Shown: in pieces, positions 16,363 through 25,449 of the stretch
How the letters are laid out: every line of letters starts with the position of its first letter
Position numbering within the stretch: the stretch's first letter is position 1
DNA from: Planctomycetota bacterium
GTDB taxonomy: Bacteria; Planctomycetota; UBA8742; UBA2392
NCBI GenBank assembly: GCA_015075515.1
Contig: JABTUE010000002.1
Location: 248,001-312,000 of the forward strand
Direction of reading: 5' to 3'
Length of the DNA: 64,000 nucleotides
Translations under genes and position numbers: made by a program
Notes under the pieces: model-generated
Databases searched by the model: none
What the model was told of the DNA's origin: nothing
Seen by the model: the letters and a program-made list of their open reading frames with translations, nothing else

Positions 16363-18105
16363 ATGACGCGAACCTTCGCGCTGTTGTTGCTTGCCGGTCT
16401 GGCCTGCGGCCTGTGTGCCCAGCCGACCAAGCCCACGATCATCTGGGATCCCAGCCCGAACTACAACTCACGCGGCGGCGTCACGATAGACAGCATCGTG
16501 ATCCACACCACCGAGGGCAGCTACGCCGGCGCGGTAAGCTGGCTGAAGAACCCCTCCAGCGGCGCCAGTGCCCATTATGTGATCAAGGAAAACGGCACCG
16601 AAATCAAGCAACTGGTGGCCGACAGCGACCGCGCCTGGCACGCCACCTACTACAACAGCCGCAGCATCGGCATTGAATGCGCGGGCTACGCCGGCCAGGC
16701 CAGCACCTGGACCCAGGGTATCCTGCCGGCGCTGTATGACCTTGTGGCGTGGCTGTGCTACACCCACGGCGTGCAGGCGGTGCACCCGCCGGGCCAGGCC
16801 ACCAGCCAGAGCCAGCAGGATTTCAACAGCCCCGGGCTGGTGGGGCATTACCAGGTGCAGCCCTGGAACCGCACCGACCCCGGCCCGCACTTTGACTGGA
16901 ACGCGCTGGTCACCGAAGTGAACAACCGGCTGGGAACCTCCAGCAGCAACGACCGCATCGTGGACAACGTGGACCCCGGCTTTTCCGTGATCAGCGGAAG
17001 CTGGAGCACCGGCACCAGCGCCGCGGGCAAGTACGGCGCGGATTACCGCTTTGCCGGCAACACCAGCGGCGGCACGCCCACGGCTGTGGCGGAATGGCGG
17101 CCCAACCTTCCCGCCGGCGGCGATTACGAAGTAGCGGTGTGGTACCCCCAGGGCACCAACCGCGCCGACAACGCGCCTTTTGCCGTGACTCACGCCAACG
17201 GCACCACCAGCGTACCCGTGAACCAGCAGACCAACGGCGGGGCGTGGGTGGTGCTGGGCACCTTTCCGTTTTTCACCGGCACGTCGGGTTACGTGAGACT
17301 GGGCAACAACTGCAACCCCAGCGTCGTGATCGCCGACGCGGTGCGCTTTCGCAGTGTGACGCCCGCGCCGGCGGCACCGGCGCCCACGGGTCTGGTGGCC
17401 ACGGCGCTGAACGCCACGGACATCCAGTTCAACTGGAACTGGTCGGCCTATGCCGACGGCTATTTCGTGGACATTGCCCAGAGCGCGGCCGACCTGACAG
17501 CCATGACCGGCACGTTTCTGAACGCCGGTGTGGGGCGCGTGAACACCTACACCTGGCAGGGTCTGACGCCCGGCGCCACGTACTACTGGCGCGTGTGGGC
17601 CTACAACGCCGCCGGCGGCAACCACGGTTACCCCACGCCGGCCAGCATCACGCTGTCCGCCGGCAGCCCGCCCGGCGCGCCCACCAACCTGACGGCCACG
17701 GTGCTGGGCGACCACGAAATCGCCTTCAACTGGACCGCTGGCGGCGGCCAGGACGGCTTCTGGCTGGATATCGCGCAAAGCGCCGCCGACCTGACGGCCG
17801 GGCCCGGCGCGGCCACGTTCCAGAACGTGCAGCTTGCGGCCGGGGCCACCAGCTACACCTGGACAGGCCTGCAGGACAACACGGTCTATTACTGGCGGCT
17901 GTTTGCCTACAACGCCAACGGCGGGGTGCACGCCTACCCGGCCGTGGCGTCCGTGATGACCACCGGCGGCAGCCACAGCCACCAGACGCCGATTGAAGAC
18001 CGCGACAGAAGCAGCAACAGCAGGGGCTGCGCGGCTGGCGCGGCGACATTGCTGCCGTTGCCGGCTCTGCCGGCACTGCTGTGGCGGCGGCGCCGCCGGG
18101 CGTAA
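16363..18105 (+). CDS. secreted N-acetylmuramoyl-L-alanine amidase, multidomain, with sorting-type tail
   Basis: 580 residues from ATG 16363. A signal peptide (1-19) is followed by an Amidase_2 zinc domain (about 25-185) with zinc ligands implied by IVIHTTEGSY, SAHYVIKENG and the late H in GPHFDW. It hydrolyses the MurNAc-L-Ala bond of peptidoglycan. Next come a golvesin-type domain (about 205-335; YRFAG...W.P.LPAGGDYEVAVWYP...VIADAVRF) and two fibronectin III-like repeats (about 340-435 and 440-540; both with FNW, DIAQSAADL, TYTW/SYTW, YYWR). The tail has Ser-Arg-Gly-Cys, a hydrophobic run, then LWRRRRRA, like a C-terminal sorting signal. The same tail type is on the gene at 60817-62202. Confidence 0.88.
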   Translation: MTRTFALLLLAGLACGLCAQPTKPTIIWDPSPNYNSRGGVTIDSIVIHTTEGSYAGAVSWLKNPSSGASAHYVIKENGTEIKQLVADSDRAWHATYYNSRSIGIECAGYAGQASTWTQGILPALYDLVAWLCYTHGVQAVHPPGQATSQSQQDFNSPGLVGHYQVQPWNRTDPGPHFDWNALVTEVNNRLGTSSSNDRIVDNVDPGFSVISGSWSTGTSAAGKYGADYRFAGNTSGGTPTAVAEWRPNLPAGGDYEVAVWYPQGTNRADNAPFAVTHANGTTSVPVNQQTNGGAWVVLGTFPFFTGTSGYVRLGNNCNPSVVIADAVRFRSVTPAPAAPAPTGLVATALNATDIQFNWNWSAYADGYFVDIAQSAADLTAMTGTFLNAGVGRVNTYTWQGLTPGATYYWRVWAYNAAGGNHGYPTPASITLSAGSPPGAPTNLTATVLGDHEIAFNWTAGGGQDGFWLDIAQSAADLTAGPGAATFQNVQLAAGATSYTWTGLQDNTVYYWRLFAYNANGGVHAYPAVASVMTTGGSHSHQTPIEDRDRSSNSRGCAAGAATLLPLPALPALLWRRRRRA

Positions 18106-18187
18106 CCCGTGGCCGAACGCTGATCCCACGCGGGTTTCTGGCCGCCGCGGCCGGCAACACCGCGGGCATGGCGGGCTGTGCGGCGCG

Positions 18188-19597
18188 TTACAGCGGCTCG
18201 CTGAAGATGCCGATGGTTTCGACCTTTTCGCCGGCGGCGCGGGCGGCCTTTTGCTCGTGGTACTTCCTGACCCAGGCCTCCCAGCTTTTGCCGTCGGCAA
18301 AGTCGCGGCCGACGCGCTCCACACCCGTCACGTCGGCGCGGCGCAGGGCCGCCACGCCGGCTTCGCGGCTGGGGAAGTACTCGACCAGATCGTCGCTGAC
18401 ATTGAACAGGTAGCCTTCGTGCACGCCGCCGTCGCGGGTGGTAATGCGCACGTCGCCGCGGAAGTCCACGGCGTCGCGCAGAGCGCGTTCCAGTTCCGGG
18501 GCGTCGGGCGCGGCCTCGCCGGTGGTGACACGGCGGGTGACGGGCGGCGGGGTAATGTTGTGGCCGCGGGCGCTGTCAGGCACGCCGGCGAATGTGGCGG
18601 CCACGGTTTTGAGAAACCCGCCCAGGCTGTTGAAGGTTTCGTGCACGGCGGTGGGCTCGTAGCCGCAGTGAACCATGCAGTTGGCGCACTTGGGGTTGCC
18701 GCTGGCGCGGCCGTAGCTGTCCCAGTCGGTGGTTTCGATCAGTTCCCGGAAGGTGCGGGCGTAGCCTTCCTGCAGCAGATAGCAGGGCCGCTGCCAGCCG
18801 AACAGGGTGTAGCAGGGGTTGCCCCAGGGCGTGCATTCCAGGTGCAGCTTGCCCATCAGAAACTGCATGAACAGCGGGCTCTGGTTGAACTGCCAGTGCT
18901 TCCTGGGGTTTTCCAGCAGGCTGCGGAACAACTGGTAGGTGTTTTCGCGCTTCAGAAAGCCGTGCTGGTCGGGCGCCTTCTGGTAGCTGTAGCCGGGGCT
19001 GACGGTCATGCTTTCCACACCCAGCGCCATCATCTCGTCAAAGAAACGGCGCGTGCGCGCCACATCCACGTGGTTGAACAGCGTGGTGTTGGTGGTGACG
19101 CGATAGCCCAGGCTGACGGCCAGCTTGATCGCCTCATAGGCCTTGTCGTAGGTGCCCTCGCGGCAGACGGCAAAGTCGTGGGCGTCGCGGTCGCCGTCCA
19201 TGTGGACACTGAAGGTAAGGAACTTGCTGGGTGAAAACACGCCTTCTTCCAGGCGCTGTTTCAGCAGCAGGGCGTTGGTGCACAGGTAAATGTACTTTTT
19301 GCGCGCCACCAGTTCGCGCACCAGTTCGCCGATGTGGCTGTACATCATGGGCTCGCCGCCGGGGATGCTGATGATCGGCGCGCCGCATTCCTCCACGGCG
19401 GCCAGCGCGTCGGCCACGGCCATTTCTTTTTTCAGCACGTGCGCCGGGTACTGGATCTTGCCGCAGCCGGCGCAGGCCAGGTTGCAGCGCAGCAGCGGCT
19501 CGAGCATCAGCACCGTGGCATAGTGGCGGCGGCGCGCCACGCGCTGGCGCAGCACGTAGCTGGCCACGGCCCACATCTGGGAAAGCGGAACGGCCAT
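18188..19597 (-). CDS. hpnH: radical SAM adenosyl-hopene transferase HpnH with C-terminal extension
   Basis: 469 residues. Radical SAM cluster CNLACAGC (C38, C42, C45). It matches HpnH along its length: MLEPLLRCNLACAGCGKIQYP, ISIPGGEP, KYIYLCTNALLL, VTVSPGYSY-like VSPGYSYQKAPDQ, FGWQRPCYLL, EGYARTF, CMVHCGYEPTAV. HpnH attaches a 5'-deoxyadenosyl group to diploptene, the first step in making extended hopanoids. After about residue 350 comes an extra 110-residue domain (DVRITTRDGGVHEGYLFNVSDD...GKSWEAWVRKY) that is not part of the canonical enzyme. It lies directly downstream of a TetR gene on the same strand (59 bp). No other hopanoid gene is in the window. Confidence 0.9.
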   Translation of the reverse strand: MAVPLSQMWAVASYVLRQRVARRRHYATVLMLEPLLRCNLACAGCGKIQYPAHVLKKEMAVADALAAVEECGAPIISIPGGEPMMYSHIGELVRELVARKKYIYLCTNALLLKQRLEEGVFSPSKFLTFSVHMDGDRDAHDFAVCREGTYDKAYEAIKLAVSLGYRVTTNTTLFNHVDVARTRRFFDEMMALGVESMTVSPGYSYQKAPDQHGFLKRENTYQLFRSLLENPRKHWQFNQSPLFMQFLMGKLHLECTPWGNPCYTLFGWQRPCYLLQEGYARTFRELIETTDWDSYGRASGNPKCANCMVHCGYEPTAVHETFNSLGGFLKTVAATFAGVPDSARGHNITPPPVTRRVTTGEAAPDAPELERALRDAVDFRGDVRITTRDGGVHEGYLFNVSDDLVEYFPSREAGVAALRRADVTGVERVGRDFADGKSWEAWVRKYHEQKAARAAGEKVETIGIFSEPL

Positions 19598-19656
19598 GAG
19601 TTACCCCGTTTCGACGGCGCGAGTGTATTGCGCGGTGATGGAAGGTCAATCCGGCG

Positions 19657-20307
19657 TCAGGCCCGCGCCGGCGCCGCCTGCGCGCGCTTGAGCAGCCGCA
19701 GCGGTTCTTCCGCCAGGGCAATGTGCGCCAGCGCGTCTTCCAGCATGCGGTCCACGTAGCCCTTTTCCTGCAACTCCGTAAGCCCCAGCTGGTTGCACAG
19801 GTTCATCATCACGCCCTGGCTCATGATGAACCAGGCGGTTTCTTCGGCGTCCACGGCCTTGTGCACTTCGCCCTGGGCCTGGGCCTTGCGGATCAGTTCG
19901 GTGAAGTAGCGGTTGTAGGCCAGATAGTTTTCGCGCAGAACCTGTTTGACGCGGGGCATTTCGCTGGTGGCCAGCGCGCGCAGGTGCAGGCGGAAGTAGG
20001 GCTCGTTGTCGCGCATGATGTTGCCGTGGGCGCGGATCACGGCGATCAGTTTCAACAGCGGCGTGGGCACGCGGGCCTCAAGCTGGGCGTAGTGTTCCAG
20101 CGTCATTTCGCGGGCGCGGCGCAGCACGGCCACGTACAGGTCAAGTTTGGTGGCGAAGTGCTGGTAGATGACGGGCTCGGTGACGCCGGCGGCCCTGGCC
20201 AGTTCGGCGGTTGTAACCTGGTCGTAGCTGGACCTGGCAAACAGGCGGGCCGCGGCGTCCATAAGCTGGACGCGGCGGTCGTTTTTGCTCATGCGTTTGC
20301 GCGCCAT
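19657..20307 (-). CDS. TetR/AcrR-family transcriptional regulator
   Basis: 216 residues from ATG 20307 (MARKRMSKNDRR...). The N-terminal helix-turn-helix is typical: LMDAAARLFARSSYDQVTTAELARAAGVTEPVIYQHFATKLDLYVAVL. The C-terminal ligand domain is all-helical and its ligand cannot be predicted. It precedes hpnH and probably forms an operon with it, which suggests control of hopanoid modification or of the membrane stress response. A longer upstream frame exists but lacks coding character before this ATG. Confidence 0.9.
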   Translation of the reverse strand: MARKRMSKNDRRVQLMDAAARLFARSSYDQVTTAELARAAGVTEPVIYQHFATKLDLYVAVLRRAREMTLEHYAQLEARVPTPLLKLIAVIRAHGNIMRDNEPYFRLHLRALATSEMPRVKQVLRENYLAYNRYFTELIRKAQAQGEVHKAVDAEETAWFIMSQGVMMNLCNQLGLTELQEKGYVDRMLEDALAHIALAEEPLRLLKRAQAAPARA

Positions 20308-20552
20308 GCAATCACCGTTTGTCGCAGGCCGGCGTATACTGGAACAGGTCAGTCTGTAGTTTTCGTGCCCCGGCGTCCAGTGGATCAGGGCATGGGTGTG
20401 CACCCTGTGGCGCGCTGGCGCCGGGTGGCGGCGTGCGCCAGTTGGTGGTTGTCGCGCGCAGGGTGTACGGCACAGCGCCGGGGGCAAACAGGCAGTGACG
20501 CCCCGGGTTGCAAGCGGGCAAGACAGGCCGAACAACAGTAAGGAGAGCGAAC
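20308..20552. promoter_or_regulatory. divergent control region between tetR and the coiled-coil gene
   Basis: 245 bp that should hold both promoters. A 14-bp partial dyad ACAGGTCAGTCTGT lies at 20344-20357 and could be a TetR operator; the half-sites ACAG/CTGT match but the centre is imperfect. An AAGGAGAG Shine-Dalgarno precedes the plus-strand gene at about 20540-20547. Confidence 0.3.
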
Positions 20553-21797
20553 ATGACCGAACCATTGCCCCCCCAAGCCGCACGCAGGATCGAAGGTACC
20601 GATGAGGCACAGGCCGGCCTGGTTACTATCGGCACCGATACCTTTGAGTGCCCTTTGTGCGCGGGAAGGGGCCGCCTTGGGCGTCTCGAATTCTTTGAAA
20701 AGACCGGAATGCGGGAGCCGTCACTGATCGCGGAACTCAGCGCGAAAAAGGCAGTTGAAAGCATGCACACCAGACTGTGGGGGGATTTTCGCGCGCAGTT
20801 GGCGGAACAGGTGACGGCACGAACCAAGAAGCTTGATGAGGAACTGCTGGAACTGAAAAGCACCAACCGCAGGCTGGAGGACAAACTGGCGGAGCTTCAA
20901 GAATCTCACGCCACAGACATCGCCCAGGCGAAGAAGGATCAGGCAAACACCGACAAGGACGCATGGTTGAAGGAGCGTGAAACGATCCAGCAACAACTGA
21001 TGGAACTTCAAGGTCAACTGGAGAAGGCAAGGGTCGCGGCAGAAAGCGCGGAAGAACAGAGAAAGAATGCTGTCGCTTCCGCAGTGCTGGAACTCAAGGA
21101 GCAATTGAATCTGCTCAACACCAGACTTCACGGCACTGAAGAAAAGCTGAAACTTGCCGATGCCGCACGCGCGGAACTCGAAAAGCAGCTTTCCGCAACA
21201 GCAGTGCAGGGGCGTGTCGAAGAGAGGGCTTTTGCCGACATAGTGGCGGAGATTCCGGGCATTTGGATCAGCGACAAGCTCAAGAAATATGGGGACTATC
21301 TGGTGCGCCTGCGGGGGCCTGATGGTCAGCCACTGGAGGGCTCGACCCTGGTTGTGGACAACAAGGATAAGGAAAAGTTCACACCTGAGGATATCACCAA
21401 GCTGGTGCGAGATGCCCAGCACCACCAGTCGGGTCTGGCGGTGCTCGTCGGGAGCGAGGAGAGCTGCTTTCGGCGCGAAGATTATGAACGCCGCTTTGAT
21501 GTGGTTTCCGGCGTGGCGTTATTGCGCACAACCCGTCAATGGTTTGTTCGCGACCTGGATCTGCTTCGCCCCCTGATGCGAAAGCAGGCCGATGAAGGAC
21601 CGGAGTTCATGAAGCGGAATCAGTCTCTGGCAGCAACGATTCAGTCATTTTTTAAGGAGATTGACGCCGTAGACGCGTCTTTAGGCCAGGCCGAAACGAA
21701 GATTGCTGAGGCTCGCAAGGGGTTGAAGTCCTACAAAGAGAAGGTAGTTGCCGCATGTGCCCTGTCAGCCGCGGGCGGCGGCGCAAGCGCGGGGTAG
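20553..21797 (+). CDS. coiled-coil protein with DUF2130-like PD-(D/E)XK domain
   Basis: 414 residues; ATG 20553 follows AAGGAGAG. The N-terminus has a CPLC pair (33-36). Residues about 80-220 are a long heptad coiled coil. Residues about 222-345 follow the layout of DUF2130: Glu in RVEERAFADIV, Gly-Asp in KKYGDYLVRL, then LVVDNKDKEKFTPEDITKLVRDA and GLAVLVG, then GVALLRTTRQWFV. D248 and D269/K271 are placed like a PD-(D/E)XK nuclease core, with Asp in place of the more usual Glu in the xExK element. A final helical segment (GPEFMKRN...LKSYKEKV) also fits DUF2130. Codon use is visibly less GC-rich than all neighbours, which suggests transfer. Function unknown; nuclease activity is only inferred. 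Confidence 0.7.
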   Translation: MTEPLPPQAARRIEGTDEAQAGLVTIGTDTFECPLCAGRGRLGRLEFFEKTGMREPSLIAELSAKKAVESMHTRLWGDFRAQLAEQVTARTKKLDEELLELKSTNRRLEDKLAELQESHATDIAQAKKDQANTDKDAWLKERETIQQQLMELQGQLEKARVAAESAEEQRKNAVASAVLELKEQLNLLNTRLHGTEEKLKLADAARAELEKQLSATAVQGRVEERAFADIVAEIPGIWISDKLKKYGDYLVRLRGPDGQPLEGSTLVVDNKDKEKFTPEDITKLVRDAQHHQSGLAVLVGSEESCFRREDYERRFDVVSGVALLRTTRQWFVRDLDLLRPLMRKQADEGPEFMKRNQSLAATIQSFFKEIDAVDASLGQAETKIAEARKGLKSYKEKVVAACALSAAGGGASAG

Positions 21798-21992
21798 AGT
21801 TTTTTCATGGTTTGTATGCATTGGTCCCGCTCCGCGCCCGGAAAACAGTCCAAGAAGCGCGAGCGCAGACGTGGCTGGAGGGGTTGCGCAAGCGCGACAC
21901 AGGGATACGAAGCCCGCCGCTGCCCGCGCCTGTTTGACCTGAGTTTCAAGTGGACGCGCCCTTGACCCAAGACCGGCGTCCGCGCCCAGCCT

Positions 21993-23318
21993 CTACCGGC
22001 CCGCGCCCACCAGTTCGTCCACCTGGGCGAACTCTCCGGCCTTGGTGCCGGTCATGCAGCGCTTGTGCTTGATGTGGTACTCGAACTCCTCGCGGAACTT
22101 CTGGATGTAGCTTTGCACGGGCATGATCAGCGAATCGGCCAAAAAGCAGATCGTGCGACCCTTGATCATCACGCTGACTTCGTTCATCAGATCTACGTCG
22201 CCTTCTTTGCCGTGGCCAAATTCAAGGCGATGGCACAGCTTCTCCAGCCAGCCCAGGCCTTCGCGGCAGGGCGTGCACTGGCCGCAGCTCTCGTGGTGAT
22301 AAAACCGGGCCAGGTTCAGCAGCGCGTTGACGATGCACGTGTCCTTGTTGAACACGATCAAACCGGCGCTGCCCAGAAAGCTGCCCGCGGCGCGAATGCT
22401 GTCGAAGTCAGCGGGCGTGTCAATCTGGTCCACGGTCATGATCGGCATGCTGCTGCCGCCGGGGATGATGCCCTTGATCTCGCCAATCGGCCCGCCGGCG
22501 TAATCGTAAATCAACTGACGCAGGGTCGTGCCCAGGGGTGCCTCATACAGGCCAGGCTTTTTCACGTGCCCGCTGATGCAGAACAGCTTGGGGCCGGGGC
22601 CGCTTTCGGGCCCGATCTTCTTGAACCACTCCCAGCCGCGCGCCACGATGTGCAGCACGCAGGCAATGGTTTCGACGTTGTTGATGATCGTGGGCTGGCG
22701 GAAGTAGCCTTCCACGGCCGGAAACGGCGGCTTGATCTTGGGGTACGCGCGCTGGCCTTCGGCGGCGCTGAGCAAACCCGTTTCTTCACCGCAGATGTAC
22801 GCGCCGGCGCCGGTGATCACGGTGATGTCCAGCTTGAACTTGCCCAGGCCCAGCACGTCGTCGCCGAGGATTCCCTCGCGATAGCATTCATCAATCGCGG
22901 CCTGCATGCGTTTGGCTTCGCGCACGAATTCGCCGCGGATAAAGATGTAGGCGTGGTGGCTGCGGATCGCCCAGCAGGTGATGATGATGGCCTCAATCAA
23001 CCCGTGCGGGTCCTTGGCCATGATCTCGCGGTCCTTGAACGTGCCGGGTTCGCTTTCGTCGGCGTTGACGGCCAGATAGCGCGGCTTGCCGTTTTCGGGC
23101 AGAAACGACCACTTCATACCCGCCGGAAAGCCGGCGCCGCCACGGCCGCGCAGGTTGCTTTTCTTGACGTCTTCGATGATGGCCTTGGGTTCCAGGCTCG
23201 AGATCGCCTTTTTAGCGGTCTCGTAACCGTAATAGCCGCCACGACTTCTGTAGTGCGCCAAGGTCCAGGCGTTGGGCTGGGCGAAGTACTTGGACAAAAC
23301 GGGCTCAAACGTGGACAT
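21993..23318 (-). CDS. nuoF: NADH-quinone oxidoreductase subunit F
   Basis: 441 residues, usual length. This is the flavoprotein subunit of complex I: it binds NADH and FMN (GRGGAGFPAGMKW, NADESEPGTFKDRE, GAGAYICGEETGLLSAAEG) and carries the N3 4Fe-4S cluster (ESCGQCTPCREG plus a later Cys in TICFLADS). It passes electrons from NADH into the peripheral arm. No other nuo gene is near, so the complex must be encoded in scattered pieces. The alternative, the HoxF/HydB flavoprotein of a bidirectional hydrogenase, is less likely because the flanking ferredoxin domains are missing. Confidence 0.92.
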   Translation of the reverse strand: MSTFEPVLSKYFAQPNAWTLAHYRSRGGYYGYETAKKAISSLEPKAIIEDVKKSNLRGRGGAGFPAGMKWSFLPENGKPRYLAVNADESEPGTFKDREIMAKDPHGLIEAIIITCWAIRSHHAYIFIRGEFVREAKRMQAAIDECYREGILGDDVLGLGKFKLDITVITGAGAYICGEETGLLSAAEGQRAYPKIKPPFPAVEGYFRQPTIINNVETIACVLHIVARGWEWFKKIGPESGPGPKLFCISGHVKKPGLYEAPLGTTLRQLIYDYAGGPIGEIKGIIPGGSSMPIMTVDQIDTPADFDSIRAAGSFLGSAGLIVFNKDTCIVNALLNLARFYHHESCGQCTPCREGLGWLEKLCHRLEFGHGKEGDVDLMNEVSVMIKGRTICFLADSLIMPVQSYIQKFREEFEYHIKHKRCMTGTKAGEFAQVDELVGAGR

Positions 23319-23858
23319 AGGCGCGCCTGTGTGTGCTTTGCGACCTTATAGACCGGCGGGCGGCACGGGGCAACGGGCTTGGCCGGGCAGTGTGGGGCGG
23401 CCCGCAGCCGCAGGCCAAAGCCTTCTTGTAAGTTAACTCACCTGGTGTCTTTCCGTTGTGTGTCTATTCCCTGTTGGTAAACTGACGGCAGTCCGCAGTT
23501 TGGCATACGCCAGCGGATCGGCCACACGGGTTGCGCAAACCGGACTCAAGGACTCCGCTTTGCCCCCGGCCTGATCCCCTGCGGTTTACAGATACGCTGG
23601 ACTTTGTGGATCCATTGGCGGCTTGCGGTGCCCAGGGCCCGCGCTCCGCTTTGATGCACCGGCGGCTTTCATGAATCTTTACAGCAGCCACGGCGACAAC
23701 CTGTCGGGCCCCCAGCGGGGCTTGCCTTTGCACACAACGACCACCGGCGTAGAAACTCACACGCCCTAAGTTGTTGCGGATCCATCCTCCAGCGTGCCTC
23801 GACCGCCCCGATTGGGCGGAACACAGCGCCCCGTTACCAGGGGCTGGAGGGCAAAGTC
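23319..23858. other. 540-bp gene-free region upstream of rny
   Basis: No convincing frame on either strand. It presumably holds the divergent promoters of nuoF and rny. Near the right end are two short hairpins: CCGCCC-CGATT-GGGCGG, and GCCCC-GTTACCA-GGGGC just before the rny start. A motif TTGCGGATCCATCCTCC at 23774-23790 recurs with two changes at 39598-39614. An unrecognised small RNA or long 5' leader is possible, but I cannot name a family. Confidence 0.4.
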
Positions 23859-25424
23859 GTGGAATATGTGATTGGCGCACTGATCGGGCTGTTGGCAGGG
23901 GGAGGCGCGGCCGTTGCCGTGTTCCTGGCCATGAAGGGCAAGGTGGCGGCCGCGGCCGGAACGTCTGCCGCCGACGCCGCGCGCATCACCGAAGAGGCCA
24001 AACGCGAGGCCGAAACCCTGCTGGCCCAGGCGCGGCTGGAGGCCAAAAACGAGGGCCTTAAGGTACGCGAAAAACTGGAACAGGAACTCGACAAGGACCG
24101 CAAAGAGGTCAAGGAACTCGAAAAACGCCTGGCCAAGAAAGAAGAATCCATCGAGCAGAAGTTCGAAATGCTCGACCGCAAGGCCGACCAGCTTGAGGCC
24201 CGCCAGAAAGAAATCGAGGCCAGCCGCGCCCGCGCCGAACAGGCCGAAAAGGACCGCCTGGCCGCGCTGGAAGAAGTGCGCAACCAGCTTTCAAAGATCG
24301 CCGAACTGACGCCCGAAGAAGCCAAACGCGAACTGCTGGCGCGGCTTGACGCCGAACTGGTCACCGAAAAAGCCGACCGCGTCAAAAAGATGGTCGAGGA
24401 AACCGAAAGCCTGGCCGACGAAAAGGCCAAGTGGACGATCAGCCAGGCGATCTGCCGCCTGGCCAGCGAGCACACCGGCGAAACGACGACCAGCAACGTC
24501 GAGATTCCATCGGACGAGGTCAAAGGCCGCATCATCGGCCGCGAAGGCCGCAACATCCGGCACTTTGAAAAAGTCACGGGCGTGGACGTGATCGTGGACG
24601 ACACGCCGGGGCTGGTGGTGGTTTCAAGTTTTGATTCCGTGCGCCGCGAGGTGGCCCGCCGCACCCTGGAAAAGCTGATCCAGGACGGCCGCATTCACCC
24701 CGCGCGCATCGAGGAAATCCACGAACTGTGCGTCAAGGAAGTAGACAAGGAAATTGACGAGGCCGGCAAGCAGATCCAGTTCGATGCCGACGTGCACAAC
24801 ATTCACCCCAAGGCCCAGAAGCTGCTGGGCCGCCTGAAGTTCCGCAGCAGCTACGGCCAGAACAACTACAAGCACAGCGTCGAGGTGGCACACATCATGG
24901 GCATGATCGCCGCCGAACTGGGGCTTGACCCCAAGCTGGCCCGGCGCTGCGGACTGATGCACGACATCGGCAAGGCGATTGACCACGAAAAGGAAGGCGG
25001 CCACCCGCTGGTGGGCAAGGAGTTCCTGATCAGCATCAACGAACGGCCCGAAGTAATCGAAAGCGCCGGCGGCCACCACGACCAGCCGATGCACCACAAG
25101 TACCCGTATGTGTCGCTGGCGGCGGCGGCTGACGCGATTTCGGCCAGCCGCCCCGGCGCGCGCCGCGAAAGCATGGACCGTTACGTGCAGCGCCTGACGG
25201 CACTGGAAGCCGTGGCCAAGAGCTTTGAGGGCGTAAGCGAGGCGTTTGCCATGCAGGCCGGGCGCGAACTGCGCGTGCTGGTGAACAGCCAGAAGGTCAG
25301 TGACGAACAGGCGCTGGTGATCTGCCGCCAGATGGCCGAAAAGATCGAGGACGAGCTGACCTACCCAGGCGAAATCCGCATCACCCTGATGCGCGAAACC
25401 CGGGTAACAGAGTACGCACGCTAG
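23859..25424 (+). CDS. rny: ribonuclease Y
   Basis: 521 residues from a GTG start. The domain order is exactly that of RNase Y: N-terminal membrane helix (about 4-26), long coiled coil (about 40-165), KH domain (about 205-275; GRIIGREGRNIRHFE), and HD domain (about 336-430; HSVEVAHIMGMIAAELGLDPKLARRCGLMHDIGKA with the HD pair). It is a membrane-anchored endonuclease that starts mRNA decay in bacteria lacking RNase E. The GTG start is supported by the family N-terminus EYVIGALIGLLAGG. A 12-bp-stem terminator follows. Confidence 0.97.
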   Translation: MEYVIGALIGLLAGGGAAVAVFLAMKGKVAAAAGTSAADAARITEEAKREAETLLAQARLEAKNEGLKVREKLEQELDKDRKEVKELEKRLAKKEESIEQKFEMLDRKADQLEARQKEIEASRARAEQAEKDRLAALEEVRNQLSKIAELTPEEAKRELLARLDAELVTEKADRVKKMVEETESLADEKAKWTISQAICRLASEHTGETTTSNVEIPSDEVKGRIIGREGRNIRHFEKVTGVDVIVDDTPGLVVVSSFDSVRREVARRTLEKLIQDGRIHPARIEEIHELCVKEVDKEIDEAGKQIQFDADVHNIHPKAQKLLGRLKFRSSYGQNNYKHSVEVAHIMGMIAAELGLDPKLARRCGLMHDIGKAIDHEKEGGHPLVGKEFLISINERPEVIESAGGHHDQPMHHKYPYVSLAAAADAISASRPGARRESMDRYVQRLTALEAVAKSFEGVSEAFAMQAGRELRVLVNSQKVSDEQALVICRQMAEKIEDELTYPGEIRITLMRETRVTEYAR

Positions 25425-25449
25425 CCGGTGGAACCACCAGCAGGGCAAA

